A stretch of DNA of 64,000 nt from Verrucomicrobiota bacterium (GCA_016721945.1 JADKHC010000012.1:62001-126000); one strand, 5' to 3'; counted from the stretch's first letter, positions 17,558 through 26,927 are shown. Notes: generated by a model not told the origin, from the letters alone. Program-made: numbers and translations.

Positions 17558-19198
17558 TTACTCAGCTGGTTCGGCAAAGGCGGCGGTGGCGTAGATGAGT
17601 GCGGCGTTCCAGTTGATTGCGATCTCGTTCAAATCGTAACGCTCCATCTTGTCTTCCCAGCTGCGGCCATCGGGCCAGCCGCCACCAACGAGGTAACCGG
17701 GCCAGGCGGGTTCGCCACGGCGGTCGTGGAGATGAAGTGGTGGTTTGGCCCCGAGGCCAGTCACGTAGGAGCGCGCGTGGTAATTGCGGCCAAAGAGAAA
17801 ATCCAATGCATGCACGGCGGTGGCGCGGTAGTCGGGGTTGGGCTTGATGCGGTCGGCGAGGTGTAGAAGCAGGGTTTGCCGGGCGACGTTGCCGTTGGCA
17901 CCCCAGAACCAGGAAGGGCGCTCGTAGCCAAACGGGCGCGCGTATCCGCTTTTCTGCGACAGAGCGACGATGCTATCGGCTTGCTGGAGCAGGCTGGCGG
18001 TCAGACGTTCGACGATCTTGGGGTTGCGTTGATCGGCGCGGCTAGAAAGTAGGTGTGTGGCGAAGGCGAGGTCTTCCACGTTGCCCCAATCGGGTCCGTT
18101 CTGGGTGAATTTGCAGGAAAAAGCTTCGGCGTTTTTTTCGAAGGCTTGCAGGTATTCGGGTTCACCGGTGGTTTCCCAGAGTTCGGCGGCGGCCCAGAGG
18201 CGGTGCGCGGGATCCTTGGCTGTATACTGGCCGGTTTTGAAGGCCGATAGGTCGGGGTCGACTGGTTTGGGATGAGCGACGAGCACGGCCCAGCTTTTTT
18301 TCGCCGCTGCGAGGCAGCGGTCGGCGAACGCAGTATCGTAGGGCCGCCAGGCCCGTGCGGTTTCAGCCATCATGGCAACAAAATCGGCAGTCGCTGTGGT
18401 GCTCCATGGGGCGAAATAGCGTGGCGCGTCATCTTTTTCTGCTGGGCCCCAGTAGGAGAAATTGCGTGCGCTGAGTTTGTGATACACCCGCCCGTCGTCG
18501 GTCTGCATGGTGAAGAGCCATTCGATCTCCCAGCGTACTTCGTCGAGGATATCCGGCAGGCCGTTGCCGCTTTCGGGGATGCCGAGTTTGTCGGTGGCGA
18601 TCTGTTTAGGGAACTGTTCCCAGGCTTTCAGCATCATGCCGATGCTCACACCGGCGTTGACGACGTATTTGTTGTAATCGCCGGCATCGTGCCAGCCGCC
18701 GGTCGACTTGCGCGCGGTGTGACCGCCGCCGACGTAGTCGAGCCAGCCGTCCTGGGTATGGCAGGGCGCCTGGCGGTAGGTGACGCCGTTCCAGGTGGCT
18801 TCCACGGCTGTGCCGCAGCGCCAGAGATACATGGCTCGCGTGGCGAGCTCATAAGGCTCGTTCCAGATGGTTTTACCGATAGTGAATGGTGCCGACGAGC
18901 CGACTCCTGCGACCTCAAGGCGATAGGTGCCCGAAGTGACGAACTTGGTGAAATCGATAATCTGTACTGTTTCGTTTGTTTCGCTGGCGGCGGTTTGGAA
19001 CGGTTTGGCTGCTGTCCCGGTGAAGACGACGGCGCGATCGCTCACGCGTACGAGGTTGAACTCTTTGCACGGCGCACCGACCGTGGCCTGCTTTGGGCTT
19101 TCGGGTAAAAATCCGATCGTATTCAATCGGATGCGTGTGTCGTAGGCAGATTGGACAATGGCCGGGGGCGGAGGCGGTGGGATTTCGGCGAAGAACAT
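17558..19198 (-). CDS. Glycoside hydrolase family 9 (endo-glucanase/exo-glucosaminidase type)
   Basis: 546 residues. An N-terminal Ig-like domain of GH9 enzymes (about residues 15-105, RIRLNTIGFLP) precedes the alpha6/alpha6 barrel. The nucleophile motif GGWHDAGDYNKY places Asp171 and Asp174, and DLNEIAINWNAALIY near the end supplies the acid Glu525. Members cleave beta-1,4-glucans or related oligosaccharides. No clear signal peptide is seen from the ATG at 19198, where a proline run follows only six residues. An open in-frame extension upstream lacks an obvious start, so the protein may be cytosolic or the start may be wrong. Confidence 0.9.
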   Translation of the reverse strand: MFFAEIPPPPPPAIVQSAYDTRIRLNTIGFLPESPKQATVGAPCKEFNLVRVSDRAVVFTGTAAKPFQTAASETNETVQIIDFTKFVTSGTYRLEVAGVGSSAPFTIGKTIWNEPYELATRAMYLWRCGTAVEATWNGVTYRQAPCHTQDGWLDYVGGGHTARKSTGGWHDAGDYNKYVVNAGVSIGMMLKAWEQFPKQIATDKLGIPESGNGLPDILDEVRWEIEWLFTMQTDDGRVYHKLSARNFSYWGPAEKDDAPRYFAPWSTTATADFVAMMAETARAWRPYDTAFADRCLAAAKKSWAVLVAHPKPVDPDLSAFKTGQYTAKDPAHRLWAAAELWETTGEPEYLQAFEKNAEAFSCKFTQNGPDWGNVEDLAFATHLLSSRADQRNPKIVERLTASLLQQADSIVALSQKSGYARPFGYERPSWFWGANGNVARQTLLLHLADRIKPNPDYRATAVHALDFLFGRNYHARSYVTGLGAKPPLHLHDRRGEPAWPGYLVGGGWPDGRSWEDKMERYDLNEIAINWNAALIYATAAFAEPAE

Positions 19199-19304
19199 GG
19201 GGGAAAGGATAAAAGCAGTAGGGTTGCTTGGGAAAGCAGAACCTAATTCAGGCTGTTTTGGTGTCGATGCCTTTGCGATAACCGCAGTTTATTCGCCGAT
19301 TTGT

Positions 19305-19356
19305 AGGAGCCTGCTTGCAGGCGAAGAGGACGTGAATCGCCTGCAAGCAGGCTCCT
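19305..19356. repeat. REP-like hairpin
   Basis: Perfect inverted repeat with 20-base arms (19305-19324 and 19337-19356), core aggagcctgcttgcaggcga, and a 12-base spacer. It lies between the GH9 start and the end of the kinase gene. The core strongly resembles the REP sequences of Pseudomonas (GTAGGAGC-x-GCTTGC). Confidence 0.8.
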
Positions 19357-19437
19357 GCATTTCAATCAAGCCGAAGACGTTCGGCTTGGCTCTGGGGGCC
19401 GCGACGAGCGGCAGGAGATCGGACCCAGCATTACGAA

Positions 19438-20415
19438 TCAGACGAAGGGTAGTTGGGTTTCGCGCTGGTCCGGGGAGACCGGCGGTAGCCAGATGCTGAT
19501 GCTGGTGCCTCGGCCGAGTTCAGAGCCGATCCAGAAGCGACCGCCAAATTGTTTGGTGACCAGAAATGCCTTGGTTAGGCCGAAGCCGCCGCCAAGGGTT
19601 CGTACGGTGCTGACGTTGCTGGCGCGTTTGCCGAAGTGTACGACTTGCTCGATTTCAGCAGGAGGAATTCCGCGTCCAGTGTCTTTGATTAAGAATTTGG
19701 TGCCATCGGCATCTTGATAGAGCGCGGCAGTGATTTCGCCTCCGGGCGGGGTGTACTTGCGGGCGTTGGCGATGAGGTCGCGCATGACATCGATAAAAAT
19801 CGGCGGGATGTAAACCGAGCGGCCAGCGGTTTCGAATTTCAAATCGATATAATAATCGCTAGGGGTCTGCCGGGCGGCGTTGGTGAGGATGCGGAATCGG
19901 CCTTTGCTGTTCTTCTCAAAGGCGACGAACATCTGGTGCAGGCTGGCATGCAGGAATGTGACTTCGAAGCGTTCCCAACGACTGGGTGAGGCGGCGCGGG
20001 CGAGGATTTCTCGCGCTCGCAGTTTGAGGATGGCAAACACGCTCTCCATATTCGCCAAGGATTCGGCCAGCTGGATGGGGTCGGGTTTGGCGGTGGCGAG
20101 TTGATGGTGAATTTCCTCCATCACCTTACGTTCGAAATCGTCGATTTGGGCCGCGTGCCGGAGCGTGGCGTCATGGTCTTTCATTTGGCCAAGCATTTCT
20201 TCGCACAATTGCATGCCCTTCGCTAGCAGGTCGGTGTTGTTGGCGATGAGATCGCCCAAGACCATAATTTCGCAGCGCAGTACGTTCAGGACGTTGATCA
20301 CACTGTGAAAATCGAGCAGCGATTGTTCGCCGGGGTTGAGCGGCGGGATTTCGGTGATCTCGACCTGGCCGGGCTTGAACGGTTCAGCCGACGGCGTTGG
20401 TGCAAAGGGGGGCAT
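19438..20415 (-). CDS. Soluble histidine-kinase-like ATPase
   Basis: 325 residues with no membrane segment or recognised sensor domain. The C-terminal HATPase_c domain (about residues 190-310) shows the N-box DLIANARKYTPPGG, the G1-box KDTGRGIPPAEI and the G2-type GGGFGLTKAF. The N-terminal half is helical. FHSVINVLNVL near residue 36 is the only candidate phospho-acceptor His and departs from the usual H-box. It may receive signals from a partner protein. No response regulator gene is nearby. Confidence 0.8.
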   Translation of the reverse strand: MPPFAPTPSAEPFKPGQVEITEIPPLNPGEQSLLDFHSVINVLNVLRCEIMVLGDLIANNTDLLAKGMQLCEEMLGQMKDHDATLRHAAQIDDFERKVMEEIHHQLATAKPDPIQLAESLANMESVFAILKLRAREILARAASPSRWERFEVTFLHASLHQMFVAFEKNSKGRFRILTNAARQTPSDYYIDLKFETAGRSVYIPPIFIDVMRDLIANARKYTPPGGEITAALYQDADGTKFLIKDTGRGIPPAEIEQVVHFGKRASNVSTVRTLGGGFGLTKAFLVTKQFGGRFWIGSELGRGTSISIWLPPVSPDQRETQLPFV

Positions 20416-20538
20416 GTGTGCGGAAGAGCAGTATTCCCTACATACGGATCATTAGATGCTGTTCTTGAGGACTTCGCGCTGGGCGTCACTTCCGTTGTGG
20501 GCGCAGTTGCCTGGTAATCCTAAAAACAGCAGTTGTTT

Positions 20539-20674
20539 AACCGCTAATTATCGCTAATCGCCGCTAATTTCGGAGGTTAGCCACCGGTCTGGGCAGCAAC
20601 GGAGTTCACCTGACAGGTGAAAAGGTGTTTTTATCTGTCTCAGACTTAGCGCCAATTAGCGAAAATTAGCGGTT
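20539..20674. repeat. Long AT-rich inverted repeat built on the gctaat motif
   Basis: Arms 20539-20567 and 20646-20674 match at 26 of 29 positions; each arm repeats cgctaat several times. The spacer is 78 bases. Half-copies of the motif recur at 4669 and 58772. The rest of the 469-base gap 20416-20884 holds no plausible gene, only this element and the terminator at 20836. Confidence 0.75.
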
Positions 20675-20835
20675 TCAACTGCGGAATTAAGGGTAATTCA
20701 GCCTTCCCTTGGGCCAGCTCGCGGGAGCTGGTTGTGATATGTAAAACCAGTTCCTATCCGAAAAAAGGCGGTTGGCTCAGCCGGAGCGATGAACGAGTTC
20801 TTCCGGCCTCCTCGATCGGGCTTATTTAACGAACA

Positions 20836-20872
20836 AATCCTCCCCGGAGCAAGCCGAGCTCCGGGGAGGATT
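20836..20872 (-). terminator. Rho-independent-type terminator
   Basis: Perfect 15-base arms (aatcctccccggagc and its complement) around a seven-base loop, followed on the minus strand by tttgtt. It lies directly downstream of the collagen-like/propeller gene that ends at 20885. Confidence 0.85.
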
Positions 20873-20884
20873 TAGCTGTCCCAA

Positions 20885-22312
20885 TTACAATTTCGAGATC
20901 GAGCCGAGAGAGGCGGTTTTTCTGGAACTAAAGTTTGCGACCCAGATATTGGCCCCATCGAAGGCGACCGCACGAGCAGCTTCCCCTGTTAGAAAGGCCC
21001 CCCCGCTCATCAGTGCACCGTCACTGGTTCGCAGTTTTGCGACCGAGCCACTGTTATAATTTGCGACCCAGATATTGGTACCGTCAAAAGCGATACCTCC
21101 GGGGCCGGTACCACCGGAAGTAAATGTCCCTAGGTTTGCACCGTTGCTGGCTCGCAGTTTTGTGACGGTGCCATCGCTAGAGTTTGCGACCCAGATATTG
21201 GCCCCATCGAAGGCGATACCAGCCGGGTTGGCACCGGTGGCAAACACCCCCGTGACGATCCCACTGTTGGAGAGTTTTGCGACGGAGCCCTCTTGGTTTG
21301 TTACCCAGATGTGGGACTCGCTATCGCAAGCTATTGCCAAATGTTTGCTGCCCGCTACAGTATAGGTGCCCAGGATTGAGCCGTCAGGGAGTAGGTTTAT
21401 AACATTGCTATCGGAGGCGGCCCAGATGGTTTCCCCGTCGAAAGCCAAAGCATTGATAGTAGCACCCAAGTCAAAGGAGCCCAAGACTGCACCGTCGCTG
21501 CCGCGCATTTTTATGACTTTGTTGCCGATGGCGGCCCAAGCATTCAGGCCGTCGTAAACGATCGATACGCACGCTGACCAAGAATAATCGAGAGTCCCCA
21601 AATATTGTCCCAGTACCAAGCCGTCGCAGGCACGCACTTTTACGATATGTTGTTGCCCGACTCCTCCCACCCAGAGGTTGGCTCCGTCGAACGCCATAGC
21701 AAAGGGATGGAAACCATCGGCAAAAGTCACTTCATTGCCTGCTTCATTGGCGCTATGCCAACGGAGCGTTGCCACTTGCAGCGGGTTGGGGCCTTGGCCG
21801 CCTGCGGGACCTTGTGCGCCTTGCGGTCCCGCTGGTCCGGTAGCGCCCGGTGCGCCAGATGAACCTTGTGCGCCAGCCTTACCCTGAGGTCCAATCGCAC
21901 CATTGTCACCCTTTGGGCCTTGTGGTCCGGTTAGTCCTATTGGCCCTTGTGGGCCAGTTGTGCCACGTGGACCCTGAGGGCCGACAGGACCCTGGCTGCC
22001 GAGGGTCAGAGCGCAGGAAATCTTAGTGCCGGCCGTGGTCACCTTTAACACGTAGGTGCCCGCTGAAACGGTCGGCGCAGCTGTGGTGATGCTGGTGCTG
22101 TTCGATTGGATTACTTGCAGCGTGGTTGAGCCCAAAACGACGGTTGGTGTGCCGTAGAAATTCGTGCCGGTGATTATCAGTTGTTTGGACCCGCTATTGA
22201 CCACCGCTTGTGTGATCGCCGGCGGCGCTGCATGAACGGCAGTATTACCTGCAAAAGCGGCTGTGACCGCGAATAATGCGCTTAGTGTGAAGCGTCGGAG
22301 GCGTGAGTACAT
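20885..22312 (-). CDS. Secreted IPT/TIG - collagen-like - beta-propeller protein
   Basis: 475 residues from the ATG at 22312, chosen because it begins a clean signal peptide (MYSRLRRFTLSALFAVTAAF...AHA); an upstream ATG at 22351 would add 13 polar residues. Domains in order: an IPT/TIG-like Ig fold (about 35-110, ITGTNFYGTPTVVLG), a collagen-like stretch of about 23 Gly-X-Y triplets (GPQGPIGLTGPQGPKGDN...), then about seven propeller-like repeats of roughly 42 residues with the motif FDGANIWVANxxSGxVxKL, as in Vgb/YncE proteins. Probably an extracellular binding or adhesive protein. A strong terminator follows. Confidence 0.85.
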   Translation of the reverse strand: MYSRLRRFTLSALFAVTAAFAGNTAVHAAPPAITQAVVNSGSKQLIITGTNFYGTPTVVLGSTTLQVIQSNSTSITTAAPTVSAGTYVLKVTTAGTKISCALTLGSQGPVGPQGPRGTTGPQGPIGLTGPQGPKGDNGAIGPQGKAGAQGSSGAPGATGPAGPQGAQGPAGGQGPNPLQVATLRWHSANEAGNEVTFADGFHPFAMAFDGANLWVGGVGQQHIVKVRACDGLVLGQYLGTLDYSWSACVSIVYDGLNAWAAIGNKVIKMRGSDGAVLGSFDLGATINALAFDGETIWAASDSNVINLLPDGSILGTYTVAGSKHLAIACDSESHIWVTNQEGSVAKLSNSGIVTGVFATGANPAGIAFDGANIWVANSSDGTVTKLRASNGANLGTFTSGGTGPGGIAFDGTNIWVANYNSGSVAKLRTSDGALMSGGAFLTGEAARAVAFDGANIWVANFSSRKTASLGSISKL

Positions 22313-22424
22313 GGTATGTTGAGTGGAGTTGGTTTTTCTGGTGAGAACCAACGCCGCTTAACTGACTGTTTGTTTCTTCATTAGTTCAATGCATTTGGTT
22401 ATAGACCAAGGGAGGCCTTCTCCT

Positions 22425-23471
22425 TCAACGTTTTAAGGAAATTGTTTTCCCTGGCACCCACGTGCCGCTGATGAGGGTCGCGCGGGGGTGGGGCGGCGGG
22501 CCGATTTCGTTGTTGTGGAGCATGCCCACGAGCATGTCGACGGCGGCTTCACCCGTGAGGTCGTTGTGCTGGGCCATGCCGGCCCAGTCTTCGCTGCCGC
22601 GGCGGCGTTCGAGTTGGATGATGCCGATGTCGCGTGGGATTTGCAGACCGAGCGTTTCGACCCAGTTACGCACGAAATTGTAGAGTGTGAAGAGGACGTC
22701 CGGTTTGTATTCACGGAGCCATGACGTGAAGGCGGCCTGGTCGTTGCGCGATGCCTCGACAGCGTAGAATCCGGGCAGGCGCTGGCTGGCAGGAATGCTT
22801 TGCTGGCCGATCCACATGCCAGAGCTAAAACGTCCGTCGACCAGCTGGTCGATGAGTTCGTCGACGACGAGTGCAGGGCGGCGGTAGCCGAGGGCGAGGG
22901 CTTGCTCGACGGCCTCCAGTACGAGCGCGTGGTGGTCGACGCAGCAAAACGGCAGCGTCGGGTGATGCGTGCGCACGCCGGTGACGACGCAGGCCTGTTG
23001 TTCCCAGAGCGAGGCGAAGCGTTCGGGCAGGCGGTTTTCTTTCATCAGGCCGACCACGAGCACGCCACGGATACCGCGCGCGCGGAGAACGCGGGCGAGG
23101 CGTTCGCCGTTGAGTTTTGGGTCGTGGAGCCAGAAATCGTCGAGCTTGTAACCGTGAAAAGCGGCGCGGCGGCGGCAGCCTTCGACATAGGCGGGCACGG
23201 TGGGGTGATCCCTGAAGGCATCGCGATCTTGGTTGGCGTTGAGAAGTCCAAGTGTGCGGCGATAGCTGGCAGGGTGGTCTTTGCGAAGCTCGGTCATGAG
23301 CTGGGCAACGACGGGGTTCTTCGTGTAGCCGAGGGTTTTAGCGATGCGCTCGATGCGGCGACGGGTTTCGAGCGGGATCTGTGGATCGTGGCGCAGCGCG
23401 AGCGAAACGGTGTTTTTTGAAACACCGGCGCGTTGGGCAATCGTGCCCATGGTGACGCGTGATTCGGCCAT
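22425..23471 (-). CDS. LacI-family transcriptional regulator, probable arabinose repressor
   Basis: 348 residues. The N-terminal helix-turn-helix is MGTIAQRAGVSKNTVSLALR with the LacI hinge (LETRRRIERIAKTLGY), followed by the periplasmic-binding-protein-like sensor domain. It is divergent from araB with a 108-base spacer, which suggests that it controls the arabinose operon in response to the sugar. This differs from the AraC activator of E. coli and from the GntR/LacI chimera AraR of Bacillus. No convincing operator palindrome was found in the spacer by eye. Confidence 0.9.
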   Translation of the reverse strand: MAESRVTMGTIAQRAGVSKNTVSLALRHDPQIPLETRRRIERIAKTLGYTKNPVVAQLMTELRKDHPASYRRTLGLLNANQDRDAFRDHPTVPAYVEGCRRRAAFHGYKLDDFWLHDPKLNGERLARVLRARGIRGVLVVGLMKENRLPERFASLWEQQACVVTGVRTHHPTLPFCCVDHHALVLEAVEQALALGYRRPALVVDELIDQLVDGRFSSGMWIGQQSIPASQRLPGFYAVEASRNDQAAFTSWLREYKPDVLFTLYNFVRNWVETLGLQIPRDIGIIQLERRRGSEDWAGMAQHNDLTGEAAVDMLVGMLHNNEIGPPPHPRATLISGTWVPGKTISLKR

Positions 23472-23579
23472 GACGATTATCTGTTTTTGGGTTTTGCGAT
23501 ACGCGAGACGGAAGAGCGTCCCTTTTTAGCATGACTGTCAAGTAACTGGGGCGTTTACCAGCCCGGTTGCATCCCTACG

Positions 23580-25250
23580 ATGGCCGACGTGTATACCCTA
23601 GGCCTCGATTACGGCACGAATTCCGTGCGTTGTCTGGTTGTTCGCTGCGTCGATGGCGCAGAGATCAGCAGCGCTGTTGTAGACTATCCGAGCGGCAAGC
23701 AGGGCATCCTGCTCGACGCCAAGGATCATAACCTCGCTCGTCAGCACCCGGGCGATTATCTCTTCGGTCTTGAGAAGAGCGTGAAGCTGGCGCTGGTCGC
23801 CGCGAAGAAGTCGAAAGGCTTCGATGCGAAAAAAGTGATCGGTATCGGCGTTGACACTACAGGCTCAAGCCCGATCCCGGTCGATGCGAAAAACGTGCCG
23901 CTCGCGCTCCAGAAAAAATACGCCAAGAATCTTGCCGCACAATGTTGGTTGTGGAAGGACCACACGAGCTGGCGCGAGGCCGCGAAAATCACCGAGCTGG
24001 CCGCGCAACATCGCCGGCAGTTTATCGCCAAGTGCGGCAACACGTACTCTTCCGAGTGGTTTTGGTCGAAGCTTTGGCGCTGTCTGGCGGTTTCGCCTCA
24101 GGTCTTCGATGCTGCGTATTCGTGGGTTGAACTTTCCGACTGGGTGCCGTCCGTGCTCGCGGGCGTGACGGATCCGAAGCTCGTCAAGCGCGGTGTCTGC
24201 GCCGCCGGTCACAAGGCTCTTTACGCCGAGGACTGGGGTGGTTTGCCCGACAAGGAATTTCTCACGTTGCTCGATCCGAAGCTGGCCGCGCTCCGTGATC
24301 GGCTGTTCGAAAAAGCCTATGACGCGACCGAACCCGCTGGCGCGCTCACGGCCGATTGGGCGAAGAAACTCGGTTTGCCTGCAGGCATCCCGATCGCGAT
24401 TGGCGAATTCGATGTTCATTACGGCGCGATTGGTTGCGGCGTGAAAGAAGGCACGCTCGTTAAGATCATCGGCACCTCGACCTGCGATTGCGGCGTCGTT
24501 TCGGCCGACAAAGTCGTGCCCGACATCAAGGGCATCTGCGGTATCGTTAAAGGCGCGATCCTTCCAGGATTCTACGGCATCGAGGCCGGCCAATCCGCAG
24601 TCGGCGATATTTTCAAATGGTGGGTCGAGGGCGTTTGCGAAGGCGACGGCGCGTTGCACAAAAAGCTCGCTGCCGAAGTCGTCAAACAAAAGCCCGGCCA
24701 GTCCGGCTTGCTCGCACTCGATTGGAATAACGGCAACCGAACCATTCTCGTTGATCCCATGCTTTCCGGCCTGCTGCTCGGCCAGACATTGCATACGACC
24801 AAGGGCGAAATTTACCGCGCGCTCATCGAGGCCACGGCTTTTGGCGCGCGTGCGATCATCGAACGCATCAAGGAATACGGCGTGCCGATTGACCGCATCG
24901 TTTGCGCCGGCGGCATTGCGCGAAAAGATGCGATGCTCATGCAGATCTACGCTGACGTGACCGGTTGCACCATGCTCGTGACGACCTCTAACCAGGCCTG
25001 TGCACTAGGCTCGGCGGTTTCCGCGGCTGTGCTTGCGGGAGCGCACAAGGATTTCCCGACCGCGCAGGCCAAGATGACTTCGCTCGAGAAAAAGCAGTAC
25101 AAGCCCGATCCGGCCCGCCAGAAAGCTTACAACGAACTCTATCGATTGTATCGGCAGGTTCACGATGCGTTTGGCGGCCTCACTAAAACCGCCGATCTCT
25201 CGCGCGTGATGAAGGACTTGCTCGCGCTCAAAGAAACGCAGGCCAAGTAA
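23580..25250 (+). CDS. araB: Ribulokinase
   Basis: 556 residues, FGGY carbohydrate kinase. The N-terminal ATP-binding strand is LGLDYGTNSVRCLVVR, the central phosphate-binding segment IIGTSTCDCGVV, and the C-terminal adenosine motif CAGGIARKDAMLMQIYADVTG. The length and the WLWKDHTSWREA segment match the AraB branch rather than xylulokinase. It phosphorylates L-ribulose to L-ribulose-5-phosphate. First gene of an operon with araA and araD. Confidence 0.95.
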   Translation: MADVYTLGLDYGTNSVRCLVVRCVDGAEISSAVVDYPSGKQGILLDAKDHNLARQHPGDYLFGLEKSVKLALVAAKKSKGFDAKKVIGIGVDTTGSSPIPVDAKNVPLALQKKYAKNLAAQCWLWKDHTSWREAAKITELAAQHRRQFIAKCGNTYSSEWFWSKLWRCLAVSPQVFDAAYSWVELSDWVPSVLAGVTDPKLVKRGVCAAGHKALYAEDWGGLPDKEFLTLLDPKLAALRDRLFEKAYDATEPAGALTADWAKKLGLPAGIPIAIGEFDVHYGAIGCGVKEGTLVKIIGTSTCDCGVVSADKVVPDIKGICGIVKGAILPGFYGIEAGQSAVGDIFKWWVEGVCEGDGALHKKLAAEVVKQKPGQSGLLALDWNNGNRTILVDPMLSGLLLGQTLHTTKGEIYRALIEATAFGARAIIERIKEYGVPIDRIVCAGGIARKDAMLMQIYADVTGCTMLVTTSNQACALGSAVSAAVLAGAHKDFPTAQAKMTSLEKKQYKPDPARQKAYNELYRLYRQVHDAFGGLTKTADLSRVMKDLLALKETQAK

Positions 25251-25266
25251 CCGCCTCTGGATCTTT

Positions 25267-25339
25267 CTTCTTTATCTTTCCTCTTTCTCTTTATCCCTGC
25301 CTTCAGGTTCGAAGAAGAGAAAGAGGAAAGATAAAGAGA
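25267..25339. repeat. Purine/pyrimidine long stem-loop between araB and araA
   Basis: Arms 25267-25291 (pyrimidine-rich) and 25315-25339 (purine-rich) match at 24 of 25 positions around a 23-base loop. The stem is almost free of GC pairs. In the transcript it would form a long hairpin in the araB-araA gap, possibly affecting RNA stability or relative expression. No U-tract follows. Confidence 0.8.
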
Positions 25340-25404
25340 ACGAGAAAGACTTTTCAGAACTCGATTTCGCCTAATCCATTTAACCCCACCAATCCTTTCC
25401 TAAA

Positions 25405-26907
25405 ATGAAAAATCTCCCCACGTCTGAAATCTGGTTCGTCTGTGGCTCGCAGCATCTCTACGGCCCAGGCCCGCTTGCCCAGGTCGCTGACAACGCGAAG
25501 CAAGTCGCCGAAGCGCTCAGTGGCTCCAAGCGCATTCCTTACAAGATCATCTTCAAGGCGCTGCTCACCACACCAGACGAAATCACCAAGACCTGCATCG
25601 AGGCCAATTCCTCGCCGACCTGCGCCGGCCTCATCCTCTGGATGCACACCTTCTCGCCATCCAAAATGTGGATACGCGGGCTGGATATTCTCAAGAAGCC
25701 ATTTCTCCACCTGCACACGCAGTTTAATCGCGATCTACCCTGGGGCACGATCGACATGGACTTCATGAATCTCAATCAGGCCGCTCATGGCGACCGTGAG
25801 GCAGGATTCATCCACACGCGCATGCGTCTCGGCCGCAAAGTCGTCGTTGGCCACTGGTCCGACAGCGAAGTCCAGGATCGCATCGGCGCTTGGATGAGTG
25901 CGGCTCGCGCCTGGCAGGACTGGCAGGGCGGAAAGTTCTGTCGTTTCGGCGATAACATGCGTCAGGTGGCTGTCACCGAGGGCGACAAGGTTGCTGCTGA
26001 GATGAAATTCGGTTTCTCCACCAACGGTTACGGTGTCGGCGATCTCGTCGCCAAGATGAAGACCGTTTCGGACAAAGCCATCGACACACTCGTTGCCGAT
26101 TATGCCGATCAATACGCCATCGTTAAAGAGCTCCGCAAGGGCGGCTCGCGTCACGATGCGCTGCGTTACTCGGCGCGCATCGAGCTCGGCCTGCGTGCTT
26201 TCCTTGAAGAAGGCGATTTCAAGGGCTTCACCACCACCTTCGAAGACTTGCACGGTCTTGAGCAGCTGCCGGGCATGGCTCCGCAACGGTTGATGGCGGA
26301 TGGTTATGGTTTTGCAGGCGAAGGCGATTGGAAGACCGCCGCGCTCCTCCGTGCGATGAAAGTCATGGCTGACGGCGTGGGCACTTCCTTCATGGAGGAT
26401 TACACTTATCATCTGTCGCCGAAGGGCCATCAGGTGCTCGGCGCGCACATGCTCGAAATCTGCCCGAGTATCGCGGCAGCAAAACCCGCCGTGGAAATCC
26501 ACGCACTCGGCATCGGCGGCAAAGCCGATCCGATTCGCCTCGTTTTCGACGCAACCACCGGACCCGCGCTCAACGCTTCGCTCGTGGACATGGGCAATCG
26601 TTTCCGCCTGATCGTCAACGAAGTCACTGCGGTCAAAGCCCCGAAGATGCCTAAGCTCCCCGTGGCCCGTGCCGTCTGGGAATGTAAGCCCGATTTCAAG
26701 ACTGCCTGTGCGGCGTGGATCTACGCCGGCGGCGCGCACCACACGGGTTATAGTACGGTTGTCACGAGCGAGATGCTCGAAGACTTCGCGACGATTGCCG
26801 GTATTGAAATGGTTCGGATTGGTGAAGACACCAAGATCAGCGATTTCAAGCAGACGCTGCGCAATAATGAGATCTACTACCATCTCGCCCAAGGCATCCG
26901 TGTCTGA
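25405..26907 (+). CDS. araA: L-arabinose isomerase
   Basis: 500 residues, the normal family length. It begins EIWFVCGSQHLYGP, the near-invariant start of AraA, and contains CAGLILWMHTFSPSKMWI and the metal-site region FMEDYTYHLSP, then GAHMLEICPSIA. It interconverts L-arabinose and L-ribulose with a divalent metal, in the cytosol. It lies 154 bases after araB, separated by the long stem-loop at 25267. Confidence 0.97.
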   Translation: MKNLPTSEIWFVCGSQHLYGPGPLAQVADNAKQVAEALSGSKRIPYKIIFKALLTTPDEITKTCIEANSSPTCAGLILWMHTFSPSKMWIRGLDILKKPFLHLHTQFNRDLPWGTIDMDFMNLNQAAHGDREAGFIHTRMRLGRKVVVGHWSDSEVQDRIGAWMSAARAWQDWQGGKFCRFGDNMRQVAVTEGDKVAAEMKFGFSTNGYGVGDLVAKMKTVSDKAIDTLVADYADQYAIVKELRKGGSRHDALRYSARIELGLRAFLEEGDFKGFTTTFEDLHGLEQLPGMAPQRLMADGYGFAGEGDWKTAALLRAMKVMADGVGTSFMEDYTYHLSPKGHQVLGAHMLEICPSIAAAKPAVEIHALGIGGKADPIRLVFDATTGPALNASLVDMGNRFRLIVNEVTAVKAPKMPKLPVARAVWECKPDFKTACAAWIYAGGAHHTGYSTVVTSEMLEDFATIAGIEMVRIGEDTKISDFKQTLRNNEIYYHLAQGIRV

Positions 26908-26927
26908 GGAAGATTGATTTTAATATG

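Noticed and set aside
21780..21990. Regularly spaced short repeats resembling a CRISPR array or microsatellite
   Set aside because: The periodicity is the Gly-X-Y coding pattern of the collagen-like segment, in frame with flanking domains; there are no unique spacers.
23472..23579. Possible LacI operator (ctgg...ccag around 23546-23562) and a TTGACA on the minus strand
   Set aside because: The palindrome is short and not centred on CG as usual for LacI sites, and no -10 element sits at the right distance from TTGACA.
25735..26892. Long minus-strand frame opposite araA
   Set aside because: Composition is that of an antisense shadow and araA is certain on the plus strand.
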